Assembly (NCBI GenBank): GCA_905235615.1
Contig: CAJOMB010000047.1
Coordinates: 1-9,948, forward strand
DNA from: an uncultured Bacteroidales bacterium
Lineage (GTDB): Bacteria > Bacteroidota > Bacteroidia > Bacteroidales > UBA932
Direction of reading: 5' to 3'
Length of the DNA stretch: 9,948 nt
Position numbers and translations under genes: made by a program. Below the pieces are notes generated by a model. It searched no databases, had not been told where the DNA came from, and was given only the letters and a program-made list of their open reading frames with translations. This document shows positions 1 through 7,145 of this stretch, one piece after another; position 1 is the stretch's first letter; every line of letters starts with the position of its first letter.

Positions 1-13
1 CAGAAATTCTTGG

Positions 14-21
14 TAAATTTG
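14..21 (+). promoter_or_regulatory. Bacteroidetes -7 promoter box for the GDPD gene
   Basis: TAAATTTG fits the Bacteroidetes sigma -7 consensus TAnnTTTG exactly and lies 17 nt before the ATG at 39. The matching -33 TTG would fall upstream of the window edge, so only half of the promoter can be seen. The inferred transcript leader is short, roughly ten nucleotides, and A/T-rich. Confidence 0.5.
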
Positions 22-38
22 GGGAAAGTTTAATTGTT

Positions 39-815
39 ATGAGTCGAATCCTTTCCCTTTTGTTGCCGGGTTTCCTGGCCCTGGGCTGCGCCCAGCCGCA
101 AAACAAGTATGATACGGACATCGTGGCCCACCGCGGCTACTGGGACACCAATGCCCAGAATTCCATCGCTTCGCTTGCCAAAGCCCAGGAGTTCGGCTGC
201 TGGGGCAGTGAGTTCGACCTCCATCTGACGGCCGACGACGTGGTGGTGGTGAATCACGACGGCAGCATCGGCAAGACGGATATCCAGAAAAGTCCGTTTG
301 ATCAGGTGCGGGCGCATACCCTCAAGAACGGAGAGCCTGTCTCTACGCTGTCGGAGTACCTGGAACAGGGGGCCAAGAGTCCTTGTGTACTGGTGTTGGA
401 ACTAAAGCCCCAGTACGCTCCGGAGCGGGAAGATATCCTGGTTCAGAAGTGCCTGGATGCCCTTCGTGAGCAGGAACTCATGGACCCTTCCCGGATTGCC
501 TTCATCTCTTTCAGTTTCTATATCTGTAAGCAACTGGCGCAGCAGTGCCCCGGCTATACCGTGCAGTACTTAGAGGGAGACAAGACGCCTGCAGAGGTGT
601 TTGAAGCCGGAATTAAGGGTATCGACTACCATTTTTCCTATTTCCAGAAGCATCCCGAGTGGGTGAAGGAAGCCCACGACCTGGGCATGAGCGTGAATGT
701 GTGGACGGTGGATAACAGGGAAGTGATGCTGGAAATGCTGGAACTGGGAGTGGACCAGCTCACCACCAACAATCCCGCCCTGGCCCGCAAGCTTATAGAG
801 GGGAAGGAGGAGTAA
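39..815 (+). CDS. Glycerophosphodiester phosphodiesterase family protein, probable lipoprotein
   Basis: This 258-residue protein belongs to the GDPD TIM-barrel family, which hydrolyses glycerophosphodiesters (deacylated phospholipid headgroups) to sn-glycerol 3-phosphate and an alcohol. The catalytic set is visible: His31-Arg32-Gly33 in the first strand, the metal-binding pair Glu58 and Asp60, His73 in an NHD motif, and Glu121-x-Lys123. The late SVNVWTVDN strand and the C-terminal GVDQLTTNNP motif are also typical. The N-terminus is hydrophobic and ends LALGC, so Cys17 is a plausible lipidation site under the relaxed Bacteroidetes lipobox; a type I signal is the alternative. The family's usual PEN(T/S) after the HRG is AQNS here. 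The enzyme is probably periplasmic and would scavenge glycerol phosphate from lipids. The ATG at 39 is preceded by a -7 box. Its substrate cannot be inferred. Confidence 0.88.
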   Translation: MSRILSLLLPGFLALGCAQPQNKYDTDIVAHRGYWDTNAQNSIASLAKAQEFGCWGSEFDLHLTADDVVVVNHDGSIGKTDIQKSPFDQVRAHTLKNGEPVSTLSEYLEQGAKSPCVLVLELKPQYAPEREDILVQKCLDALREQELMDPSRIAFISFSFYICKQLAQQCPGYTVQYLEGDKTPAEVFEAGIKGIDYHFSYFQKHPEWVKEAHDLGMSVNVWTVDNREVMLEMLELGVDQLTTNNPALARKLIEGKEE

Positions 816-818
816 TCC

Positions 819-2027
819 TTATTTTTTCAGATACTTGAGGGCCAGACCGCCGGCCGATGTCTCCTTGTACAGCGAGGGGAGGTCCTTGCCCGTCTGTTTC
901 ATCACCTCCACCACATGGTCGAAGGAGATGCGGTGGCGTCCGTCAGAGAAAGTGGAATAGATGTTGGAGTCCAGGGCACGGGTGGCGGCGAAGGCGTTGC
1001 GCTCGATGCAGGGAATCTGCACCAGGCCGCAAACAGGGTCGCAGGTCATGCCCAGATGGTGCTCCAGGCCCATTTCCGCCGCATATTCAATCTGATAGGG
1101 ACTGCCGCCGAACAGCTGGCAGGCAGCGGCCGATGCCATGGCACAGGCCACGCCCACTTCTCCCTGACAGCCCACTTCCGCGCCGGAGATGGAGGCGTTG
1201 TGCTTCACGATATTGCCGATGAGGCCGGCGGTGGCCAGGGCATGCAGGATTTTGGAATCCGAGAAGGCATGGCCTTTGGCCAGGTGATACAGTACGCCGG
1301 GAAGCACGCCGGAGGAGCCGCAGGTGGGCGCCGTCACGATGGTGCCGCCGGAAGCGTTCTCTTCACTGACGGCCAGGGCATAGGCGAACACCAGGCCGCG
1401 GGAGCGCAGATTGGGCTGGTAGCCCAGGGCCTTCACATGATATACACCGGCCTTGCGGGACAGGTTCAGCGGGCCGGGCAGCCTGCCTTCCGTGTTGAGG
1501 CCGCGCTCAACGGATGCCTTCATGGCCTCCCAGATGCTCTGCAGGTAATCCCAAATGGATTCGTCTTCGTGCATTTCCACGTACTCCCAGAGGCTGCGGC
1601 CGTGGGTGTCGCACCAGTCGATGATTTCCGTAAGGGTGCTCAGCGGATAGATATCGCCGGAAAGGCTCATCTCTTTTCCGGGGCCTTCCGAGAGGGCGCC
1701 GCCGCCGATGGAGTAGACCGTCCATTCTTCGAGGAGGGCATCATCGGCCCCGAAGGCCTTGAAGAGCATTCCGTTGGGGTGATACTTCAGGAAATGGGAA
1801 GGTTCCCAAAGAATTTGCACCGGGCCGATGGGCTCCAGGGCCTCCTGAATAGCGATGTCTGTCATGTGTCCCTTGCCGGTGGCGGCTAAGGAGCCGTAGA
1901 GGGTTACCTCGAAGCGGGCGGCGTCACGGTGTCGCTCCCCGAACAGGCGGGCGGCGTTGTTGGGTCCCATGGTATGAGAAGAGGAGGGGCCTTTCCCCAT
2001 CTTGTACAGTTCACGAAGAGAATTCAT
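819..2027 (-). CDS. sdaA: L-serine ammonia-lyase (single-chain, [4Fe-4S])
   Basis: The 402-residue enzyme deaminates L-serine to pyruvate and ammonia in the cytoplasm. The N-terminal beta domain carries GPSSSHTMGP (residues 13-22) and the SIGGG loop near 106-110. The C-terminal alpha domain carries TAPTCGSSGVLPG (232-244). Cys287, Cys329 and Cys340 are spaced 42 and 11 residues apart, which matches the three iron-sulfur ligands I recall from the Legionella enzyme (343, 385, 396). The C-terminal tail, ending LKYLKK, has no cysteine, so the tail-cysteine fourth ligand described for Legionella is absent. The ATG at 2027 is chosen because family homology begins exactly there (MNSLRELYKMGKGPSSSHT). 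The 50 codons in frame upstream run through the promoter region and into trmD and are unlikely to be translated. The stop codon lies 3 bp from the convergent phosphodiesterase gene. Confidence 0.95.
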   Translation of the reverse strand: MNSLRELYKMGKGPSSSHTMGPNNAARLFGERHRDAARFEVTLYGSLAATGKGHMTDIAIQEALEPIGPVQILWEPSHFLKYHPNGMLFKAFGADDALLEEWTVYSIGGGALSEGPGKEMSLSGDIYPLSTLTEIIDWCDTHGRSLWEYVEMHEDESIWDYLQSIWEAMKASVERGLNTEGRLPGPLNLSRKAGVYHVKALGYQPNLRSRGLVFAYALAVSEENASGGTIVTAPTCGSSGVLPGVLYHLAKGHAFSDSKILHALATAGLIGNIVKHNASISGAEVGCQGEVGVACAMASAAACQLFGGSPYQIEYAAEMGLEHHLGMTCDPVCGLVQIPCIERNAFAATRALDSNIYSTFSDGRHRISFDHVVEVMKQTGKDLPSLYKETSAGGLALKYLKK

Positions 2028-2046
2028 AAGAATGCGCTTGAGGAAA

Positions 2047-2054
2047 CAAAGATA
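2047..2054 (-). promoter_or_regulatory. -7 promoter box for sdaA
   Basis: On the minus strand this reads TATCTTTG, an exact TAnnTTTG, 19 nt upstream of the sdaA ATG. No TTTG or TTG is found at the usual 19-21 nt further upstream; the nearest TTG (2081-2083) is about 26 nt away. The -33 element is therefore weak or absent. Confidence 0.45.
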
Positions 2055-2067
2055 CAGATATTTTTCG

Positions 2068-2075
2068 TATTTTTG
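2068..2075 (+). promoter_or_regulatory. -7 promoter box for trmD
   Basis: TATTTTTG matches TAnnTTTG and lies 19 nt before the trmD ATG at 2095. As with the facing sdaA box, the only upstream TTG (2038-2040) is 27 nt away, farther than normal. The two -7 boxes face outward and are 13 bp apart, so polymerase probably cannot occupy both at once. Confidence 0.45.
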
Positions 2076-2094
2076 CATCTCAAGCCGATATCGT

Positions 2095-2775
2095 ATGCTA
2101 AGGATAGACATTATCAGCGTGGTCCCGGAATTGCTGGAGAGTCCCCTGAGTTTTTCCATTCCGGCCAGGGCCGTCAAGAAGGGTCTCGCAGAGATTCACA
2201 TTCACGATTTGAGAAAGTACGGACTGGGCAGCCGCCAGACGGTGGACGACTATTCCTACGGCGGAGACGCCGGCATGGTGATGATGGTGGAACCGGTGTT
2301 CAACTGCATCAATGAGCTCAAGGCCCAGCGCAGCTATGACGAGGTCATCTACATGGCGCCCGACGGGGAAATCCTTACCCAGGGCATGGCCAACGAGCTT
2401 TCCCTCAAGGAGAACATCATCATTCTCTGCGGCCATTACAAGGGAATTGACGAGCGCATCCGCGAGCATCTCATCACCCGGGAAATCTCCGTGGGAGACT
2501 TCGTCGTGAGCGGGGGAGAGATTCCCGCCGCCCTGCTGGCCGACAGCATCATCCGCCTGATTCCCGGCGTCCTCACCGACGAAACATCGGCCCTGAGCGA
2601 TTCTTTCCAGGACGGGCTGGTGTCTCCGCCTGTCTATACGCGTCCGGCCGATTTCAATGGCTGGAAGGTCCCAGACGTGCTTCTGAGCGGGAATCCCAAG
2701 CTCATTCAGGCCTGGCAGGACGAGCAGGCGCTCGCCCGTACGCGTGAGCGCAGGCCCGGAATGTTGGAAAAGTAA
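2095..2775 (+). CDS. trmD: tRNA (guanine-N1-)-methyltransferase TrmD
   Basis: The 226-residue SPOUT-class enzyme methylates G37 of tRNAs using S-adenosylmethionine, preventing +1 frameshifting; it is normally essential. Family hallmarks appear in order: an N-terminal RIDIISVVPE strand, the DDYSYGGDAGMVM loop (51-63), the knot segment LCGHYKGIDERI (111-122), SVGDFVVSGGE (132-142), Arg154 and Asp169 at the same numbers as the catalytic residues of the E. coli enzyme, and YTRP...VPDVLLSGNP (181-201). The first loop reads DDYSYGGD where many relatives have DDxPYGGG. The ATG at 2095 gives a standard length; the upstream in-frame extension starts inside sdaA. The C-terminus, RRPGMLEK, resembles the family's usual RRPDLL tail, and its last six codons lie in the 23-bp direct repeat, so the gene remains complete despite the apparent insertion behind it. 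Confidence 0.96.
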   Translation: MLRIDIISVVPELLESPLSFSIPARAVKKGLAEIHIHDLRKYGLGSRQTVDDYSYGGDAGMVMMVEPVFNCINELKAQRSYDEVIYMAPDGEILTQGMANELSLKENIIILCGHYKGIDERIREHLITREISVGDFVVSGGEIPAALLADSIIRLIPGVLTDETSALSDSFQDGLVSPPVYTRPADFNGWKVPDVLLSGNPKLIQAWQDEQALARTRERRPGMLEK

Positions 2776-2777
2776 AG
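2755..2777 (+). repeat. Proximal copy of a 23-bp direct repeat (putative attL) in the trmD 3' end
   Basis: The sequence begins CCCGGAATGTTGG and ends GTAAAG. It encodes Pro-Gly-Met-Leu-Glu-Lys-stop of TrmD plus three bases and is identical over 23 bp to 9876-9898. Identity stops abruptly on both sides. A 23-bp perfect match by chance within 10 kb is extremely unlikely. Because this copy completes a conserved gene in frame, it is read as the chromosomal target site of a site-specific insertion. No recombination has been demonstrated. Confidence 0.85.
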
Positions 2778-2792
2778 AGGGGCGGACCGGCT

Positions 2793-3632
2793 TTACTTCC
2801 GTATTAGGGTGACAATGGCAGTCATGCCCGGCATCAAGTGCGGATGGGGCTGGAGGGTGGCCTCCAGATGCACCATACCGTTTTTCTCCACCACGGGGCT
2901 GATGGCCGATACAGTGGCCTCATGCACCTCCGTGGGATAAGCCACGGATATCACCTGGATGGGAGTACCTGCCGGAAACTTGTGGAGTTCGTTCTCCAAG
3001 ACGTCAAAGCACACTTTCAGGTGCTCGGTATCAACAATATAGAATAGGGGAACGCCAGGGGTGGCGGCGCTGTAAAGGGTGGTTTCAAGCTTGCTTACGG
3101 CACCGCTGATGGGAGCTGTGATGGTGCAATACGTAAGTTCGTGTTCCAACTGATAGAGAGAGGCCTGCGCTATGTTGTAGCCGCTGTTTACTCGGGCCTG
3201 ACGCTTGATCTCCTCCGGGGCGCTCTCAATCTCTCCACGCTTGTATCCCTGGCCCATAAGGATGGCCTGGTACTGGAACTGGGCCTTCTCAAGTTCGGCC
3301 TTGTTGCGGTCTATACGGTCTTGCAAGACCGCCTGGTTCAGCCGGGCCACCACCTGTCCCTTCTTCACCCGCTGGCCAAGTTCAATGTCGAAGGAGACAA
3401 TCTGCTCGCTGATGCGGCTATATACCGGCACTTCCGTCACCGCCTGGATGGTTCCCTTGCTGGAGAATCCTTCGGCCTCGATGGTGCGCTGCAGGTTCTG
3501 GTTCTGCATGGCGGGGGCTACCGTGTGCTCCTCCTGCGCGGGAGAGGCTACCTGAGGGGCTTCCGGGACCGATGAGCGGGAATGGCAGGCCGTGAGGGCC
3601 GCCAGAAGAAGAAGGGGAAGATACCTATTCAT
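2793..3632 (-). CDS. Lipoprotein periplasmic adaptor (HlyD/RND membrane-fusion family)
   Basis: This 279-residue protein is a periplasmic adaptor that would link an inner-membrane transporter to a TolC channel. The N-terminus is a lipoprotein signal ending LTAC, with Cys16 the lipidation site, followed by a low-complexity Ser/Pro/Ala/Glu linker to about residue 45. The first lipoyl half is at about 60-100 (IELGQRVKKGQVVARL). A short coiled-coil hairpin rich in Glu, Lys and Gln covers about 101-165. The second lipoyl half follows (ITAPISGAVSKLE, 171-183), then a beta-barrel domain to the end, including LMPGMTAIV. It is the last gene of the operon and overlaps the TolC gene by 8 bp. Most relatives serve RND or MacB pumps, but no such pump is present; the NHLM ABC pair upstream is the only candidate partner in the window. 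That partnership is inferred. Confidence 0.85.
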   Translation of the reverse strand: MNRYLPLLLLAALTACHSRSSVPEAPQVASPAQEEHTVAPAMQNQNLQRTIEAEGFSSKGTIQAVTEVPVYSRISEQIVSFDIELGQRVKKGQVVARLNQAVLQDRIDRNKAELEKAQFQYQAILMGQGYKRGEIESAPEEIKRQARVNSGYNIAQASLYQLEHELTYCTITAPISGAVSKLETTLYSAATPGVPLFYIVDTEHLKVCFDVLENELHKFPAGTPIQVISVAYPTEVHEATVSAISPVVEKNGMVHLEATLQPHPHLMPGMTAIVTLIRK

Positions 3633-5040
3633 GCTGTGTGAGGGTTAATAAGTGGTAGTAGGTGGTCCAGTAATTGGCCAGGGCCGTCAGGTGCTGGTTG
3701 TATGCGTTGTCCCGGCGGCTCTGCGCCAGGGAATACGTATTGATGTCGCAAAGGCCGTTGGCGTAATTCTCAGCCGTGAGCTCGAACACTTCATCGGCCA
3801 GGGCAACCGCCTCTTCCGTATGGATCAGGAGGTTCTCATGGGAACGAAGGTTGTCCAGGGTGAGGCGTACGTCCTCACGAAGGGCCCTTTCGGCCTCTAA
3901 GAGGGCCTGCTCTTCCCGCTTTTCCCAGGACACCGCCGCCACATAGCCCCTCTTGGCCGCGCCGTGGTCCATGAGCGGAATACTCAAGGTAACCACTCCT
4001 ACCATATAGAACTGGGGGGTCCGGTAAGCGCCCAGGAAATTGTTGGCCAACTGCTGCATACCCATATTCAGGTCCACTCCCACCTTTACGCCGTATTCCT
4101 TGCGGGCCTTCACCTGCCGGCCGTGGGCTTCCGTGACGGCCGTCTGCTGCTGCTGGATGCCGGCACTTTTTTCGCGGGCCATCTGCAGGGCGTCTTCGTC
4201 CGACAGCGGAACACCCCGGGTGTGGGTGGGAATGGGAAGACGCTGGGGCAAAACCTCTCCATCGGCCCTGAGATATGCCAGGAGGGACTCACGAGCCAGT
4301 TTTTCTTCATTCCGGGCCGACAGCAGCGCATTGGCAGCATTCAGCCGCTGGAGTTCCAGGGATCGGAGCTCGGCCAGCGTGACCATGGCAATCCCGGCTT
4401 TCTCTCTGGCGATGGCATAGAGGGTATCGGCCGTCTTTTGGGTGCGCTCGCACATATCCAGCATTCCCTGCGCGCATACCAGGCGGAAGTAGCGCCGCGC
4501 GGTTTCCTCGGCAATCTTATACAGCTGGGAGGTGTACTCCTTCCGGGCGGCCTCCAGACGCTGGTCTTCCGCTGCCTTTTCCCAGCGGAAGGGGTTGTAT
4601 CCCAGCAGCGACTGCTGGTACCCCACAATCAGGGGCGTAGCCACGAAATCCCGGGGACGGCCCTGACTGTCTTTCTGGAAATACTCGCTCCAGAGGGCCT
4701 GGGAGCCCACATAGGCATCACCACCCCAGGGCAACACCTTCTGGGTTAGCATGAGTTGGGCCGATGTAGAGAAGCGGTCAAAATTTCTCAGGTACACATA
4801 CTCTCTGGAAATATCCGAAATGATCCGGTAATAATTGGGCTTGAACTGCAGGGTGAGCTGAGGTTTTCGAAGGGCTTCGAACTGGTCATAGTGAGCCAGC
4901 CCGGATTCGTATTCATACTGGCTCTGGAAGGCCGTGATGGTGCTGTCCTGTGCCAGACGGATGAGCTCTTCCAAGCCCTGAGCACGGGAAAGGAAGGTAC
5001 ATCCACAGAGGAAAAGCAGCGCTGTCAAAACTTTTCTCAT
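3625..5040 (-). CDS. TolC-family outer-membrane efflux protein
   Basis: This 471-residue protein is of the outer-membrane efflux protein family, which forms trimeric channels across the outer membrane and periplasm. The signal peptide probably ends SRA|Q after residue 20; a cysteine at 14 offers a weaker lipoprotein alternative. The family's two repeats are visible. The first has a beta-strand pair near 60-105, YQQSLLGYNP at 141-150 (common in Bacteroidetes members) and long helices at about 155-255. The second has a beta-strand segment GVVTLSIPLMDHG (348-360), then helices ending in YANGLCDINTYSLAQ (426-440) and the tyrosine-rich tail ANYWTTYYHLLTLT. It is translationally coupled to both neighbours: its ATG overlaps the upstream ABC stop by 4 bp, and its own stop overlaps the adaptor start by 8 bp. 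This supports one dedicated export complex. Confidence 0.92.
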   Translation of the reverse strand: MRKVLTALLFLCGCTFLSRAQGLEELIRLAQDSTITAFQSQYEYESGLAHYDQFEALRKPQLTLQFKPNYYRIISDISREYVYLRNFDRFSTSAQLMLTQKVLPWGGDAYVGSQALWSEYFQKDSQGRPRDFVATPLIVGYQQSLLGYNPFRWEKAAEDQRLEAARKEYTSQLYKIAEETARRYFRLVCAQGMLDMCERTQKTADTLYAIAREKAGIAMVTLAELRSLELQRLNAANALLSARNEEKLARESLLAYLRADGEVLPQRLPIPTHTRGVPLSDEDALQMAREKSAGIQQQQTAVTEAHGRQVKARKEYGVKVGVDLNMGMQQLANNFLGAYRTPQFYMVGVVTLSIPLMDHGAAKRGYVAAVSWEKREEQALLEAERALREDVRLTLDNLRSHENLLIHTEEAVALADEVFELTAENYANGLCDINTYSLAQSRRDNAYNQHLTALANYWTTYYHLLTLTQHE

Positions 5041-7142
5041 ACCATCTGCCGTTTAATGATTTCACTGAAGAGGCCGCCTTTGGCCATGAGCTCGTCAAAA
5101 CTGCCGTCCTCCGCTACCCGTCCTCCGCTGAGCACGATGATACGGTTGCACTGCCGGATGGTGCTCATCCGGTGGGCGATGGTGATGCGGGTGCATTTCA
5201 TCCTGGCCAGGTTCTCCGTAACAATGTGCTGGCTGATATTGTCCAGGGCCGATGTTGCCTCGTCCAGGAGAAAAACCCGGGGCTTGCGGATAAGGGCGCG
5301 GGCAATCAGGATGCGCTGGCGCTGACCTCCGGAAACGCCCTGTCCATCGGCGGAAATGGGTGTATCCATCCCGTTCGGCATGGCTTGGATGTCTTTATCC
5401 AGGGCGGCATTCCTTGCAGCTTCCCAAACCTCTTCTTCGGTGTAATTGCCGTTGCCAAAGAGGATGTTGTCCCGGATGGTGCCTTCCATCAGCTGACCAC
5501 CCTGCAGGCAGATACTCATGCAGTAGCGGCGCAGGCTGGGAAGGTTCACGTCTTCCAGATTGTGCTCGTCATAGAAGATGGATCCGCTCTCGGCCTTCTC
5601 AAACCCCAGCATCAGGCGCATCAGGGTGGATTTGCCGCATCCGGAAGCTCCCACAATGGCTACATATTCTCCGGCATGGATGTTCAGGTTCAGATTATCA
5701 AAGATATAAGGCATATCCTCATTGTAACGGAACTTGAGACCGCGGATTTCTATATTACCGCTCACATCCCTGAGGAACACGGACCCGCTGCCGGTTTCCA
5801 GCTGGGCTTCCAGAAGGGGGGTACACAACTTGATCTCCGGGGCCAGCTGCGCCAGAACCTTGGTGATTCGCTGGAACTCGAGGATGGCTTCGGAGGCGAT
5901 GGTGAGGACGCTGCAGTAGGCTATGTAGTCTGACAACCCCAGCCCGTAGTGCCAGGCCGCAATCATGGTCACAATCAGGGGCACCATGCGGAAATTGTAG
6001 CTGATGGAGTTGCTGTAATTGAACAATGCCGGATACCGGCTTCCATCGGGGTCTGACGGTTCGTAGGCTTCTGCCCAGTGGCGGAAGGCCCTTATCTCCG
6101 CCCCGTTGGTGCGGATTTTCTGCGCCCCGCCCGCCAGGTTATAGATGAGTCCGGTCAGCTTGGAGGCACTCGCGTTGGCCTCGTCCTGCACCTTCTTGCG
6201 GCAGGCATACTGGATATAGATAGTGAGCATGTAGAGCGCCATCACAACGATGCCCGTGTAGAGCAGCGGCCCGCCATAGGTAAAGAACTGGATGAACAGG
6301 ATTACCGTAAAGAGAAGCGTGAGGATGGTGGAAAGCATGTCTTCGGTGAGCTGGGTGGAGAAGCGCACCACAGAAAGGGCCCGGTTGGAAATTTCTCCGG
6401 GAGAGTACTGCTTAAAGAATGTTGTAGGCAAGGACAGCAGACGGGTCATCAGCGAGGACTGCAAGGTATACTCAATCTTGTCTTTCATTCTGACCACAAG
6501 GAAGTTGCGGGATATCTGAACCATGACAAGACCGGCGGCGGCGCTGAACAGCAAGACAGCAATAGGAGCCAGCTGGGCGGCGTCGCCGGAAGGAATCACT
6601 TCGTCGAAGAGCAGTTTGCACGCATACGGGGTGAACATGGTGAGCAGCATCACACCCAGGCAGGCCAGCACGGAACAGATTCCGTCGAAGACGCTCAGCT
6701 GCCGAAGGGCATGGCCGATGAACGAACGGATGGTGAGTTCTCCCTTCGGGAGCGGGTAACAGAGGGCAAAGGCTTCCTTTTTGAGGAGTTCCCCGTGCGT
6801 GCTGACGTTGCAGCGGCGTCCTGTCCGGGGATGAATAAAGGTATAGTCGGAGAATCCGGGGCTGAGAATCACCGGCGTATCGTCATCGGCCGAAAAGGCC
6901 AGCACCTTACCGGAGCAGCACCTCCACCATTTTCCCTCCAGGACAATCTCCCGGAAATAGATTTGCTGCTGGTAGAACACTCTTTCCAGTTCGTCCAGGT
7001 TCTCGGGAATTTCCCGTTTTCGGGTAAGCTTACGCCACACCCGGCGGTCAATCATGCCCTGGAGGATGTCGGCGGCCTGGTTCAGGGCTTTGCGGTCTCC
7101 TTCAATACGCTGGACCAGCTGTTCGAAAAAAAGATTATCCAT
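5037..7142 (-). CDS. NHLM/NHLP-type peptide-export ABC transporter, permease-ATPase subunit
   Basis: This 701-residue ABC half-transporter resembles the 'NHLM bacteriocin system ABC transporter, ATP-binding protein' family (TIGR03797 from memory). The N-terminal 140 residues form the soluble domain typical of that family, with KWWRCCSGKVLAF (71-83), a PVILSPGFSDYTFIHPRTG stretch (90-108) and YPLPKGEL. They have no C39 peptidase catalytic pattern. Six predicted membrane helices lie between about 150 and 425. The nucleotide-binding domain is complete: Walker A GASGCGKST (498-506), Q-loop Gln547, signature VSGGQRQR (603-610), Walker B VFLLDEAT (623-630) and H-loop His657. It should work as a heterodimer with the 579-residue ABC protein encoded 3 bp upstream. 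The first half of the protein fits these bacteriocin-like exporters better than a drug or lipid pump. The cargo is unknown. Confidence 0.85.
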   Translation of the reverse strand: MDNLFFEQLVQRIEGDRKALNQAADILQGMIDRRVWRKLTRKREIPENLDELERVFYQQQIYFREIVLEGKWWRCCSGKVLAFSADDDTPVILSPGFSDYTFIHPRTGRRCNVSTHGELLKKEAFALCYPLPKGELTIRSFIGHALRQLSVFDGICSVLACLGVMLLTMFTPYACKLLFDEVIPSGDAAQLAPIAVLLFSAAAGLVMVQISRNFLVVRMKDKIEYTLQSSLMTRLLSLPTTFFKQYSPGEISNRALSVVRFSTQLTEDMLSTILTLLFTVILFIQFFTYGGPLLYTGIVVMALYMLTIYIQYACRKKVQDEANASASKLTGLIYNLAGGAQKIRTNGAEIRAFRHWAEAYEPSDPDGSRYPALFNYSNSISYNFRMVPLIVTMIAAWHYGLGLSDYIAYCSVLTIASEAILEFQRITKVLAQLAPEIKLCTPLLEAQLETGSGSVFLRDVSGNIEIRGLKFRYNEDMPYIFDNLNLNIHAGEYVAIVGASGCGKSTLMRLMLGFEKAESGSIFYDEHNLEDVNLPSLRRYCMSICLQGGQLMEGTIRDNILFGNGNYTEEEVWEAARNAALDKDIQAMPNGMDTPISADGQGVSGGQRQRILIARALIRKPRVFLLDEATSALDNISQHIVTENLARMKCTRITIAHRMSTIRQCNRIIVLSGGRVAEDGSFDELMAKGGLFSEIIKRQMV

Positions 7143-7145
7143 GGC

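Noticed and set aside
915..1889. Plus-strand open frame of 324 codons antisense to sdaA
   Set aside because: The low-complexity, glycine-rich translation has no motif, and the opposite strand encodes an unmistakable serine dehydratase.
2002..2094. Longer trmD start inside sdaA
   Set aside because: TrmD homology begins at the ATG at 2095, which has a correctly placed -7 box; the extension overlaps another gene and has no family similarity.
2776..2792. Terminator between trmD and the convergent export operon
   Set aside because: The 17-bp gap contains only a tiny CGG/CCG pairing with no loop space and no T-run, so no intrinsic terminator can be supported.
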